A DNA stretch of 64,000 nt from Microvirga sp. 3-52 (GTDB taxonomy: Bacteria > Pseudomonadota > Alphaproteobacteria > Rhizobiales > Beijerinckiaceae): contig NZ_JAHAMK010000007.1 of the NCBI RefSeq assembly GCF_018383585.1, positions 89,680 to 153,679 on the forward strand, read 5' to 3'. This document shows positions 53,454-62,795 of this stretch, piece after piece. The notes under the pieces were generated by a model. That model did not search any database. It was not told the DNA's origin and was given only the letters and a program-made list of their open reading frames with translations. Both the position numbers and the translations under genes were made by a program. Each line of letters begins with the position of its first letter. Positions within the stretch are counted from its first letter, which is position 1.

Positions 53454-55280
53454 ATGTGCGGAATCGTTGGAATTGTCGGGAAAACCCCTGTCGCGCCCCA
53501 GATCGTCGAGGCTCTCAAGCGGCTGGAGTATCGGGGCTACGATTCCGCGGGCGTAGCAACCCTGGAGGAGGGCCGCCTCCATCGCCGGCGAGCCGAGGGC
53601 AAGCTGCGCAATCTGGAGACCAAGCTGTCCCAGGCCCCCCTGTCCGGCGTGATCGGAATTGGCCATACCCGCTGGGCCACTCATGGCAAGCCCAACGAGA
53701 CCAACGCACATCCGCATGCGACCGACAAGCTCGCTGTGGTCCATAACGGTATTATCGAGAACTTCCGTGAGCTGAAGACCGGGCTTGAGGCGAAGGGAAT
53801 CCGGTTCGAGACGGAAACGGACACCGAGGTGGTGGCCCAACTCGTGACCTACGAGATCCACCAGGGGCGTCCGCCCATTGAGGCCGTCGCCGTGACCCTG
53901 CCGCGGTTGCGTGGCGCCTTCGCACTTGGATTCCTGTTCTCCGGCGAGGAGGATCTGCTGATCGGCGCCAGGCATGGGGCGCCGCTCGCCATCGGCTATG
54001 GCGAGGGTGAGATGTATCTCGGCTCCGACGCGCTCGCGCTGGCACCGTTCACTGGTGAAGTGGCGTATCTGGACGATGGCGACTGGGCGATCCTGACCCG
54101 CCGGGGCGCCGACATCCGCGACGAGAGCGGCAAGTCGGTGAAGCGGGTCCGTCACAAGATCCCGGTCGGGTCTTTCCTGGCCGACAAGGGCAATTATCGC
54201 CACTTCATGGCCAAGGAGATCCATGAGCAGGCGGAGGTCGTCGGCCGTACGCTTGCGCATTACGTGAACTTCGCTTCAGAACGAGTTGAACTGCCTGTCG
54301 AATTTCCGTTCGATTTCCGAGACCTGAAGCGCATTTCCATATCGGCCTGCGGAACGGCTTATCTGGCCGGGCTGATCTCGAAATACTGGTTCGAGCGTCT
54401 CGCGCGTATTCCGGTCGAGATCGATGTGGCCTCCGAGTTCCGCTATCGGGAGGCGCCTTTGGAGCCGGGCGGGTTGGCGCTGTTCGTGTCTCAATCCGGC
54501 GAGACGGCGGATACCCTCGCATCGCTGCGCTACGCCACCGCTGAGAAGCAGCATACACTCTCCGTGGTGAATGTGCCGACCTCCACCATGGCACGGGAAA
54601 GCAGCGTCATCGCGCAGACGCTCGCCGGCGTTGAGGTCGGCGTGGCATCGACCAAGGCCTTCACCTGTCAGCTCACCGTGCTCCTGACCCTCGCCATTGC
54701 AGCCGGCCGGGCACGGGGCACGCTCAGTGCGGAGGAGGAGAAGGAGCTGGTGAATGCCCTCATCGCCGTTCCGGGTCAGATGACCGAGGCGATGAAGCGC
54801 GAGCACCAGATAGAGATCCTGGCCCGCGACCTCTCCAAGGCGAAGGATGTGCTCTATCTCGGACGCGGCACGTCCTATCCGCTGGCCATGGAAGGGGCCC
54901 TGAAGCTCAAGGAAATCTCCTATATCCACGCCGAAGGATATGCGGCGGGCGAGCTCAAGCATGGTCCGATCGCGCTCATCGACGAGACGATGCCGGTCAT
55001 CGTGATTGCGCCCCACGATGGCATTTTCGAGAAGACCGTGTCCAACATGCAGGAAGTGGCGGCCCGAGGCGGCCGCATCATCCTGATCACCGACGAGCGC
55101 GGAGCTCTCGAGGCCGGGCTCGACACCATGGCGACCATCGTGATGCCCTCCGTGCACCCGATCGTGGCCCCGATCGTCAATGCGATTCCGATCCAGCTCC
55201 TCGCCTATCACACGGCCGTGTTCATGGGCAAAGACGTGGATCAGCCGCGCAATCTCGCCAAATCCGTGACGGTGGAGTGA
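53454..55280 (+). CDS. glmS: Glutamine-fructose-6-phosphate aminotransferase (isomerizing)
   Basis: 608 residues, standard length. Catalytic C2 in MCGIVGIVG is exposed after Met removal; the glutaminase domain (1-240) has GIGHTRWATHGKPNETNAHPH, and two SIS isomerase domains follow (SQSGETADTLASLRYA; STKAFTCQL; EGYAAGELKHGPIALID). Committing step of amino-sugar synthesis, making GlcN-6-P. Shares its final bases with the start of the next gene (GTGA overlap). Confidence 0.97.
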   Translation: MCGIVGIVGKTPVAPQIVEALKRLEYRGYDSAGVATLEEGRLHRRRAEGKLRNLETKLSQAPLSGVIGIGHTRWATHGKPNETNAHPHATDKLAVVHNGIIENFRELKTGLEAKGIRFETETDTEVVAQLVTYEIHQGRPPIEAVAVTLPRLRGAFALGFLFSGEEDLLIGARHGAPLAIGYGEGEMYLGSDALALAPFTGEVAYLDDGDWAILTRRGADIRDESGKSVKRVRHKIPVGSFLADKGNYRHFMAKEIHEQAEVVGRTLAHYVNFASERVELPVEFPFDFRDLKRISISACGTAYLAGLISKYWFERLARIPVEIDVASEFRYREAPLEPGGLALFVSQSGETADTLASLRYATAEKQHTLSVVNVPTSTMARESSVIAQTLAGVEVGVASTKAFTCQLTVLLTLAIAAGRARGTLSAEEEKELVNALIAVPGQMTEAMKREHQIEILARDLSKAKDVLYLGRGTSYPLAMEGALKLKEISYIHAEGYAAGELKHGPIALIDETMPVIVIAPHDGIFEKTVSNMQEVAARGGRIILITDERGALEAGLDTMATIVMPSVHPIVAPIVNAIPIQLLAYHTAVFMGKDVDQPRNLAKSVTVE

Positions 55281-55846
55281 GCGCTTCCACGGTCTCCGTC
55301 CGTCTCGCTCGGCCCGATGATCTGGAGAAACTCGGTGCCGTCGAGCGTTCGGCGGCATCCGTCTTCAGGAGCGTCGGTCTGGCCTGGCTGGCCGACGGCG
55401 GGACGATGGACCCCGCCGTCCTGGAGACCCTCTGTCACGGCCGGACGCTCTGGGTGGCCGTCGACGAACGGGACGAACCTGTCGGGTTTCTGGCTGCACA
55501 TGAGCTAGATGGACAATTCTACATTGCCGAACTGTCCGTCGCGGGCTCGCATCAGCGTCGCGGCATTGGTGCCCGGCTGGTAGAAGCTGCCATCGAGCAT
55601 GGCAGACGCCTGGGATTCGCTGCCATAACGCTGACGACCTACCGCGACCTGGCGTGGAATGGTCCGTTTTACGCGCGGCTGGGCTTCGACGAGATCGATC
55701 CCGGGGAGGCCGGCCCAGGCCATCACGCCAAGCTGCGGGACGAGGCGGAGGCCGGGCACGATCCGGCGCGGCGCTGCATCATGGCGCTGCGCCTCGATCA
55801 GCCGGCCCGCAGCAGCCGGATCGCGGAATCGCGCTCGAACAGGTAG
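55277..55846 (+). CDS. GNAT family N-acetyltransferase
   Basis: 189 residues from GTG 55277, overlapping the glmS stop by four bases. Acetyl-CoA motif A is SVAGSHQRRGIGARLVEAAIEHGRR (Q/RxxGxG/A), then LGFAAITLTTYRDLAWNGPFYARLGF. Probably acetylates a small molecule or protein; the substrate is unknown. Its position suggests translational coupling to glmS. The last ~50 bases overlap the 3' end of recG on the other strand. Confidence 0.85.
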   Translation: MSASTVSVRLARPDDLEKLGAVERSAASVFRSVGLAWLADGGTMDPAVLETLCHGRTLWVAVDERDEPVGFLAAHELDGQFYIAELSVAGSHQRRGIGARLVEAAIEHGRRLGFAAITLTTYRDLAWNGPFYARLGFDEIDPGEAGPGHHAKLRDEAEAGHDPARRCIMALRLDQPARSSRIAESRSNR

Positions 55847-57915
55847 AGCAGCACCCGCAGGGCCTGCCCCCTGTCGCTCACGAGATCGGGGTCGCGATCG
55901 ACGATCAGACGGGCGTCGTCCCGGGCGGCCCCGAGGAGATCGCCGTCCACCTCCAGGCGGGCGAGCTTGAAGCCGGGTGTGCCGGACTGGCGGGTCCCCA
56001 GAACCTCGCCTTCGCCGCGCAGGCGCAGGTCCTCCTCGGCGATGCGGAAGCCGTCCTCGGTCTGGCGCATCATCTCGAGACGGGCTTGCGCGACCTGACC
56101 CAGCGGGCCCTTGTAGACCAGCAGGCAGGTGGAGGATTTCGAACCCCGGCCGATGCGTCCGCGCAGCTGGTGGAGCTGGGCGAGGCCGAAGCGCTCGGCG
56201 TGCTCGATCACCATGATCGTGGCATTGGGCACATCGACGCCGACCTCGATCACGGTGGTGGACACGAGGACCTTGGTCTCGCCGCTGGAGAAGCGTTCCA
56301 TGGCGGCGTCCTTGTCCTTGCCGGCCATCTTGCCGTGCACGAGGCCGACCTGATCGCCGAAGAAGCCTTTCAGCATCTCGAAGCGTTCCTCGGCGGCGGC
56401 CAAGTCGATGGATTCCGATTCTCCCACGAGCGGGCAGACCCAGTAGACCTGGTCGCCGTTCGCAATGGCGCGCCCGATGCCGCCGACCACTTCGTCGAGC
56501 CGGTCGATGGCGATGAGCCTGGTCGCGATCGGCTTGCGGCCCGCCGGCTTCTCGCTGAGCACGGACACGTCCATGTCGCCGAAATAGGTCAGTGCCAGGG
56601 TGCGGGGGATCGGGGTCGCCGTCATGACGAGGATGTCCACGGCCTCGCCCTTGGAGCCGAGCGCCAGACGTTGGTGCACGCCGAAGCGGTGCTGCTCGTC
56701 CACGACGGCGACGCCGAGATCCTGGAACGCGACGCCTTCCTGGAACAGGGCGTGGGTGCCGACGGCGATCTGAATGCTGCCGTCCGCAAGGCCGGCAAGG
56801 ATGGTCCTGCGTGCGACGCCTTTCTCGCGTCCGGTGAGGAGGGCGATGGTCAGCCCGGCCTGTTCGGCCATCGGCGCGAGGCGCTCGTAATGCTGGCGGG
56901 CGAGGATTTCGGTCGGCGCCATCATGGCGGCCTGGCGTCCGGCCTCGATGGCGCTCGCCATGGTGAGCAGGCCGACCACAGTCTTGCCGGAGCCGACGTC
57001 ACCCTGGAGCAGACGCAGCATCTTCTTGTCGGACGTGAGATCGTGCCGGATGTCCTCGATGGCCTGCGCCTGCGAGCCCGTGAGCCCGAAGGGCAGGGCG
57101 GCCTTCAACCGCTCGACCAGATGCCCGTCACCCGCATTCACCCGGCCGGGCAGGCGCCGCATGCGGCTTCGAACCAGCGCCAACGCGAGCTGGGAGGCCA
57201 GCAGCTCGTCATAGGCGAGGCGCCGGCGCGGGGCGGATTTGGCGAGGGCGTCCTCGGAGAGCTGAGCGGCGTTGTCCGGCCTGTGGAGGGTAAAGAGAGC
57301 CTGCCGGAAATCGGGCAGCGCATTCCTGTCGAGCCAGGCGGGATCCTGCCATTCGGGCAGCTGGGGGGTCTTCTCGAGAGCCGCGCCGATGTAGCGGCCG
57401 ACCATCCGGGAGGAGAGTCCCTCGGTCAGGCCATAGACCGCCTCGACGGCCGGCAGGCTCTCGATGCCGCGCTCGTCCAGGATCCGGTCCGGGTGGACCA
57501 TCTGGCGCCTTGCCTCCCAGAGCTCGATCTTGCCGGAGACGTATCGGCGCTCGCCCACGGGCAGCAGCTTTTCCAGGCGGGCTTTCTGGCCGTTGAAGAA
57601 GATCAGCGTCACGTCCCCAGTCTCGTCCTCGACCAGGATCCGGTACGGTGCCCGGCGGCCCGGCGGCGGCGGGCGGTGGGCCACGACGGTGACGGACAGC
57701 GTCACGGGCTCGCCGATGGGGGCATCGGCCACCGAGCCCTTCATTTCGCGGGAGATTCCGCTCGTCGGCACGTGGAACAGCAGATCCATGACGCGCGTGG
57801 GCTTGCCCGGTTCGCCGAGGAGGCGGTCGAGCAGGGGGGCGATCTTCGGCCCGACGCCGGGCAGGGTGTTGGCCGGGGCGAACAGGGGATCGAGAATGGA
57901 AGGACGCAATGACAT
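55798..57915 (-). CDS. recG: ATP-dependent DNA helicase RecG
   Basis: 705 residues. An N-terminal wedge/OB domain (about 60-160, GDVTLIFFNGQKARLEKLLPVGERRYVSGKIE), then the SF2 core with Walker A GDVGSGKTVVG, DEQH box VVDEQHRFGVHQ, TATPIPRTLALTYFGD, and HGKMAGKDKDAAMERF; the final TRG-like region includes GRIGRGSKSSTCLL. It remodels stalled forks and Holliday junctions. Divergent from sdhE, with 83 bases between starts. Confidence 0.96.
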   Translation of the reverse strand: MSLRPSILDPLFAPANTLPGVGPKIAPLLDRLLGEPGKPTRVMDLLFHVPTSGISREMKGSVADAPIGEPVTLSVTVVAHRPPPPGRRAPYRILVEDETGDVTLIFFNGQKARLEKLLPVGERRYVSGKIELWEARRQMVHPDRILDERGIESLPAVEAVYGLTEGLSSRMVGRYIGAALEKTPQLPEWQDPAWLDRNALPDFRQALFTLHRPDNAAQLSEDALAKSAPRRRLAYDELLASQLALALVRSRMRRLPGRVNAGDGHLVERLKAALPFGLTGSQAQAIEDIRHDLTSDKKMLRLLQGDVGSGKTVVGLLTMASAIEAGRQAAMMAPTEILARQHYERLAPMAEQAGLTIALLTGREKGVARRTILAGLADGSIQIAVGTHALFQEGVAFQDLGVAVVDEQHRFGVHQRLALGSKGEAVDILVMTATPIPRTLALTYFGDMDVSVLSEKPAGRKPIATRLIAIDRLDEVVGGIGRAIANGDQVYWVCPLVGESESIDLAAAEERFEMLKGFFGDQVGLVHGKMAGKDKDAAMERFSSGETKVLVSTTVIEVGVDVPNATIMVIEHAERFGLAQLHQLRGRIGRGSKSSTCLLVYKGPLGQVAQARLEMMRQTEDGFRIAEEDLRLRGEGEVLGTRQSGTPGFKLARLEVDGDLLGAARDDARLIVDRDPDLVSDRGQALRVLLYLFERDSAIRLLRAG

Positions 57916-57998
57916 TCAAATGGGTGGCAACGGGAAGGGAGATGGTTATATAGCGGCCAAGCCGCCCGGAGGCGACGCAATCTTATCGGAGCAATGCC

Positions 57999-58295
57999 AT
58001 GAGCGGAACGACACGCAGCAGCGCCGGCCTCGACACCCGCCGGCGGCAGATCCTGTATCGTTCCTGGCATCGGGGCATGCGGGAGATGGACCTGATCATG
58101 GGCCGCTTCGCGGACGCGCAGATTGGCGAGCTTTCCGAGGAGGATCTCGCCGAGTTCGAACGCCTGATCGAGGTCACCGACCGGGACCTCCTCGGCTGGA
58201 TCACGGGCGAGATCGAAACGCCGGCGAACTACGATACGCCCCTGTTCCGGCGCCTCAAGGCGTTCCATACCCACAGTTCGCCGATTCACAGCTGA
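57999..58295 (+). CDS. sdhE: Succinate dehydrogenase assembly factor SdhE (SDHAF2 family)
   Basis: 98 residues. The conserved RGMRE motif (R25-G-x-x-E29) within YRSWHRGMREMDLIMGRFAD, and the acidic FERLIEVTDRDLLGWITGE helix, match the family. SdhE helps attach FAD covalently to SdhA. Between recG and mfd, a conserved alphaproteobacterial order. Confidence 0.92.
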   Translation: MSGTTRSSAGLDTRRRQILYRSWHRGMREMDLIMGRFADAQIGELSEEDLAEFERLIEVTDRDLLGWITGEIETPANYDTPLFRRLKAFHTHSSPIHS

Positions 58296-58303
58296 CACGC
58301 TCA

Positions 58304-58363
58304 CGTCATCACCGGCCTTGTGCCGGTGATCCCGATGGCCGGATCAAGCCCGGCCATGACGTC
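58304..58363 (+). repeat. Dispersed double-hairpin repeat, copy 2 (short version)
   Basis: Same two palindromes as the copy at 47871, but with a 4-base spacer instead of about 36: a hairpin with ATCACCGGC / GCCGGTGAT and one with ATGGCCGG / CCGGCCAT. Lies between sdhE and mfd. Confidence 0.75.
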
Positions 58364-58587
58364 AAAGGGGGCGTGAAAGACTGTGCGAACGGTTCGCCAC
58401 GAGATGCGTCCGGCGCTCCGTTGGTCCGTCCTCCCCTTCAACCCGCTCCCGGAAGGGTGCGGAGCAAAACACCTCAACGGGGATGACAGGAAGCCCGGCG
58501 CCGGACTACACCATCCCTCTTTTCTCAATTCCACCGAACCGGGCCCGCAAGCCCGCGTTCTTGTTATCTGTGATCCGACAGCCCGCC

Positions 58588-61500
58588 ATGAAGCCAGCCC
58601 TGACCCGCGCCCTCGATGCCCTGAAGAAGGGCCAAAGCCTGACGTTGTCCAGCGTGCCGGACGGCTTCGACGCGCTTGCCGTCGCCGATCTCGCCCGCGG
58701 CCTGTCGGGGCAGGTGGAGGGGCCGGCCGTTCTGGTCCATGTGGCCCGGGACGGGCAGCGGCAGCAGAACTTCGCCAGCAGCCTCGCGTTCATCGCTCCC
58801 GAGATCGAGATCCTGACCTTCCCGGCCTGGGACTGCCAGCCCTATGACCGGGTGTCGCCCAACAGCGCCATCACGGCGCAGCGGATGACGACCCTCGCGC
58901 GGCTCGCCCGCTCCAAGACCTCCGAGGACAAGCCGCGCATCCTGTCGACCACGGTGAACGCCCTGGTCCAGCGCGTGCCGCCCAGGGCCCGCATCGCGGC
59001 CGAGACCTTTTCGGCCGCGCCGGGCAACGTGGTCGACACGACGCAGCTCATCAACTGGCTGGAAACCAACGGCTTCCTGCGCACCGGCACCGTGCGGGAC
59101 ACGGGCGAATACGCAGTACGCGGCGGCATCATCGACCTCTTTCCGGCTGGATTGCCCAATCCGGTCCGCCTCGACTTCTTCGGCGATGCGCTGGAATCGA
59201 TCCGCGCCTTCGATCCGGAGACCCAGCGCACGGTCGGGACCCTGCGCTCCCTCGATCTGGTGCCCATGAGCGAGGTTCAGCTCACCACCGAGAGCATCAA
59301 GCGCTTCCGGCAGGCCTATGTGGCGGCCTTCGGCGCGCCCACCCGCGACGACCGGCTCTACGAGGCGATCAGCGAGGGGCGGCGCTATCCCGGGCTCGAA
59401 CACTGGCTGCCGCTGTTCCACGACCATCTCGACACCCTGTTCGATTACCTGCCGGGCATACCGGTGGTGTTCGACGCGTTGGCCGACGATGCCGCCGCGG
59501 AGCGTCTCGCCCAGGTGAAGGATTATTACGACGCTCGCCGGGAGGGCATGGGGCAGAACCAGCCGGGCGTCGCACCCTATCGCCCGCTGTCGCCGGATGC
59601 GCTCTATTTCAAGCCCGAGGAATGGTCCGAGCGCACCGCCAGACTCCCGCTCGCGCGGCTCACGCCGTTCGCGCTGCCGGAATCGGCCGGCCGTCTCGTC
59701 ATCGATTGCGAGGCGCGCCAGGGCCGCAACTTCATCGCCGAGCGCGCGGACGAGAACGCCAACGTGTTCGAGGCGGTGATCCAGCACATCCGCGACCTTC
59801 AGACGGCCAGGAAGCGCGTTATGCTCGGCGCCTGGACCGAGGGCTCACGGGAGCGCCTCTGCCACGTGCTGCAGGACCACGACCTGCGCCAGACGAAGCC
59901 CATCGCGCGCTTCTCCGACGCCATGGCCTATCCGCGCAACGAGATCCCGGTCGGCATCTGGCCGCTGGAATCGGGCTTCGAGACGGCCGATCTCGCGGTC
60001 ATCAGCGAGCAGGACATCCTCGGCGACCGCCTGGTGCGCCAGAAGCGCAAGTCGAAGCGGCCGCAGGACTTCCTCACCGAGGTGGCGGCGCTGACCCCGG
60101 GCGATCTCGTGGTCCATGTGGACCACGGCATCGGGCGCTTCGAAGGGCTGAAGACCATCGAGGCCGCCGGCGCCCCGCATGACTGCCTGGAACTGCATTA
60201 CGCGGGCGGCGACCGCCTGTTCCTGCCGGTGGAGAATATCGAGCTTCTGACCCGCTACGGCTCCGAGGAGACGGAAGTCCAGCTCGACAGGCTCGGCGGC
60301 GGAGCCTGGCAGGCGCGCAAGGCGCGCATGAAGCAGCGCATCCGCGAGATGGCGGGCGCGCTCATGAAGATCGCGGCCGCGCGCATCCTCAAGGATGCCC
60401 CGCGCCTGACGCCGCCGGAGGGGCTCTACGACGAGTTCGCGTCCCGCTTCCCCTATGACGAGACCGAGGATCAGCTCAACGCCATCGAGGCCGTGCTCGA
60501 TGACATGGCCTCGGGCCGTCCGATGGACCGTCTCGTCTGCGGCGACGTGGGCTTCGGCAAGACCGAGGTGGCCCTGCGGGCCGCCTTCGTGGCCGCCATG
60601 GGCGGCAAGCAGGTGGCCGTCGTGGTGCCCACGACTCTGCTGTCCCGCCAGCATTACCGCACCTTCTGCGACCGGTTCCGTGGCCTGCCGCTCAACGTGG
60701 CCCAGGCCTCGCGCTTCGTGCCGGCCGCCGAGATGAAGAAGACCAAGGAGGGGCTGGCCGACGGCTCGGTCGACATCGTCATCGGCACCCATGCCGTGCT
60801 CGGCAAGACGATCAAGTTCAAGGACCTCGGCCTCATCATCGTCGACGAGGAGCAGCATTTCGGCGTTTCACACAAGGAGCGTCTGAAGGAGCTGAGGGCC
60901 GAGGTCCACGTGCTGACCCTCTCGGCGACCCCGATCCCGCGTACCCTGCAGCTGGCGCTGACGGGTGCGCGCGAGCTGTCACTGATCACGACGCCGCCGG
61001 TGGATCGCCTCGCGGTGCGCACCTTCATCACGCCCTTCGATCCGCTCCTCATCCGCGAGGCGCTGCTGCGCGAGCGTTACCGTGGGGGCCAAGCCTTCTA
61101 CGTGGTGCCGCGCCTCGACGATCTCGGCGAGGTGAAGGCCTTCCTCGACAAGGAGGTGCCGGAGGCGAAGGTCGCGGTGGCGCACGGCCAGATGGCGGCG
61201 GGCCAGCTGGAGGACGTCATGACGGCCTTCTACGAGGGCAAGTACGACATCCTGCTCTCCACCACGATCGTGGAATCGGGCCTCGACATCCCGACCGCCA
61301 ACACGCTCATCGTCCACCGGGCCGACATGTTCGGCCTGTCGCAGCTCTATCAGCTGCGCGGGCGTGTCGGACGCTCCAAGACCCGCGCCTATGCCCTGTT
61401 CTCCGTTCCGGCCAACAAGTCCCTGACGGTCCAGGCCGAGCGGCGCCTGAAGGTGCTGCAGACCCTCGATACCCTGGGAGCCGGTTTCCAGCTCGCCTCG

Positions 61501-62109
61501 CACGATCTCGACATCCGCGGCGCAGGCAACCTGCTCGGCGAGGAGCAGTCCGGGCACATCAAGGAGGTCGGCTACGAGCTCTACCAGCAGATGCTGGAGG
61601 AGGCGGTGGCGCAGCTGAAGGCCGGCATCGAGGAGCCGGCGGAGGATCAATGGTCGCCCACCATCGCGGTCGGCGCGCCGGTGATGATCCCCGAGAGCTA
61701 CATCGCCGACCTGCAGCTGCGGCTCGGCCTCTACCGTCGCCTCTCGACCTTCGAGGCCGACCAGGAGATCGATGCCTTCCGGGCGGAGCTCGTGGACCGC
61801 TTCGGCCCGGTGCCGTCGGAGGTCGACCAGCTTCTCAAGATCATGGCGATCAAGGTGCTCTGCCGCCGCGCCAACGTGGAGAAGGTGGACGGCGGGCCGA
61901 AGGGCATCATCATCTCGTTCCGCGACAATTCCTTCGCCAATCCGACCGGCCTCATCTCCTACGTCACCGAGCAGGCGTCCTTCGCCAAGGTGCGGCCCGA
62001 CATGAAGATCGTGTTCGTCCGCGACATCGAGACCCCGGACGAGCGCATCAAGGCCGCGACCACGATCCTTCGCAGCCTCGTGCGGATCGCGGAGAAGAAG
62101 GCGGCATAA
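58588..62109 (+). CDS. mfd: Transcription-repair coupling factor Mfd
   Basis: 1173 residues from ATG 58588. UvrB-like N-terminal domains, then the RNA polymerase interacting domain (LTPGDLVVHVDHGIGRFEGLKTIE), RecG-like translocase core (Walker A CGDVGFGKTEVALRAAF; DEEQ box IVDEEQHFGVSHKERL; TIVESGLDIPTANTLIV) and a TRCF C-terminal domain (GLYRRLSTFEADQEIDAFRAELVDRFGPVP). It removes stalled RNA polymerase and recruits UvrA. ATG 58588 is chosen on family length; the frame opens at 58483. Confidence 0.95.
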   Translation: MKPALTRALDALKKGQSLTLSSVPDGFDALAVADLARGLSGQVEGPAVLVHVARDGQRQQNFASSLAFIAPEIEILTFPAWDCQPYDRVSPNSAITAQRMTTLARLARSKTSEDKPRILSTTVNALVQRVPPRARIAAETFSAAPGNVVDTTQLINWLETNGFLRTGTVRDTGEYAVRGGIIDLFPAGLPNPVRLDFFGDALESIRAFDPETQRTVGTLRSLDLVPMSEVQLTTESIKRFRQAYVAAFGAPTRDDRLYEAISEGRRYPGLEHWLPLFHDHLDTLFDYLPGIPVVFDALADDAAAERLAQVKDYYDARREGMGQNQPGVAPYRPLSPDALYFKPEEWSERTARLPLARLTPFALPESAGRLVIDCEARQGRNFIAERADENANVFEAVIQHIRDLQTARKRVMLGAWTEGSRERLCHVLQDHDLRQTKPIARFSDAMAYPRNEIPVGIWPLESGFETADLAVISEQDILGDRLVRQKRKSKRPQDFLTEVAALTPGDLVVHVDHGIGRFEGLKTIEAAGAPHDCLELHYAGGDRLFLPVENIELLTRYGSEETEVQLDRLGGGAWQARKARMKQRIREMAGALMKIAAARILKDAPRLTPPEGLYDEFASRFPYDETEDQLNAIEAVLDDMASGRPMDRLVCGDVGFGKTEVALRAAFVAAMGGKQVAVVVPTTLLSRQHYRTFCDRFRGLPLNVAQASRFVPAAEMKKTKEGLADGSVDIVIGTHAVLGKTIKFKDLGLIIVDEEQHFGVSHKERLKELRAEVHVLTLSATPIPRTLQLALTGARELSLITTPPVDRLAVRTFITPFDPLLIREALLRERYRGGQAFYVVPRLDDLGEVKAFLDKEVPEAKVAVAHGQMAAGQLEDVMTAFYEGKYDILLSTTIVESGLDIPTANTLIVHRADMFGLSQLYQLRGRVGRSKTRAYALFSVPANKSLTVQAERRLKVLQTLDTLGAGFQLASHDLDIRGAGNLLGEEQSGHIKEVGYELYQQMLEEAVAQLKAGIEEPAEDQWSPTIAVGAPVMIPESYIADLQLRLGLYRRLSTFEADQEIDAFRAELVDRFGPVPSEVDQLLKIMAIKVLCRRANVEKVDGGPKGIIISFRDNSFANPTGLISYVTEQASFAKVRPDMKIVFVRDIETPDERIKAATTILRSLVRIAEKKAA

Positions 62110-62168
62110 GAAGCTGAGTCGTCAGGCACCCCTCCCACACGTCGTGCACTGGGGATGAGAATTTCTCA

Positions 62169-62261
62169 CGTCATGGCCGGGCTTGTCCCGGCCATCCCGC
62201 TTGTCTGAAGCGATGCGCTTTTCTCAATCGGGATCACCGGCACAAGGCCGGTGATGACGAC
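62169..62261 (-). repeat. Dispersed double-hairpin repeat, copy 3 (inverted)
   Basis: Same element in opposite orientation, 60 bases after the mfd stop: ATGGCCGGG / CCCGGCCAT first, then ATCACCGGC / GCCGGTGAT. The spacer includes CTTGTCTGAAGCGATGCGCTTTTCTCAATCGG-type sequence. It may end the mfd transcript. Confidence 0.75.
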
Positions 62262-62322
62262 GGGAATGAATTTTTCGTTTGTCTCGGAGGGCCGCCTGGG
62301 CCTGACTGTTAATGGGCGCGCG

Positions 62323-62667
62323 TCAGAGGTCGGGCGCGGCGACGGCGTGCATGCTGAGCTGGTTCTGGAGCATCGTGGCGGCTCCGCTCACGCCGCCCGT
62401 GATGATGACCGGCGTCCCGGTCTCTGCCAGATTTTTGCGCAGGCGGCTGGCGAGTTCCATGAAGCGGCGGCGCTCGGCCCACCCGGCTTGGCGGGGCATC
62501 TGCAGCACGACCGCAGCCGGGCTCGGGATCAGGGCCAGAACGTCGTCCGCGGCCTCGAAGGGGGTCGTCACGCTCGCAAATCCCATGCCGGCCAGCTCCA
62601 GGGACAGAGCACCGTCGGGAGCACGTTCGCCACTGTCGACGACGAGGATCTTCGGCATTGCGTTCAT
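62323..62667 (-). CDS. Receiver-like protein lacking the phospho-acceptor aspartate
   Basis: 114 residues from ATG 62667 (an ATG at 62658 is an alternative). Looks like a response-regulator fold: KILVVDSG at the N terminus, ALSLELAGMGFASVTT, then VVLQMPR where the usual phospho-Asp segment (VLLDxxMP) is expected, and TPVIITGGVSGAA for the switch strand. The phospho-acceptor is Gln, so phosphorylation is unlikely; it may act as a pseudo-receiver. No neighbouring kinase. Confidence 0.6.
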   Translation of the reverse strand: MNAMPKILVVDSGERAPDGALSLELAGMGFASVTTPFEAADDVLALIPSPAAVVLQMPRQAGWAERRRFMELASRLRKNLAETGTPVIITGGVSGAATMLQNQLSMHAVAAPDL

Positions 62668-62795
62668 GACGATACCCTGCGGTTGGACGCGACGGATGAG
62701 ACTGGGGGTGCTCAACTAACGTCGAAGCGCAGCATTTGTTTCATCATCTACATGAATGGAAGCTCAACAATAGGGGTATGCACCGGGAATTGGGG

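Noticed and set aside
55654..57912. 752-codon open frame on the plus strand over recG
   Set aside because: It lies antisense to the complete recG gene and has no recognisable domain; such frames are expected opposite GC-rich genes.
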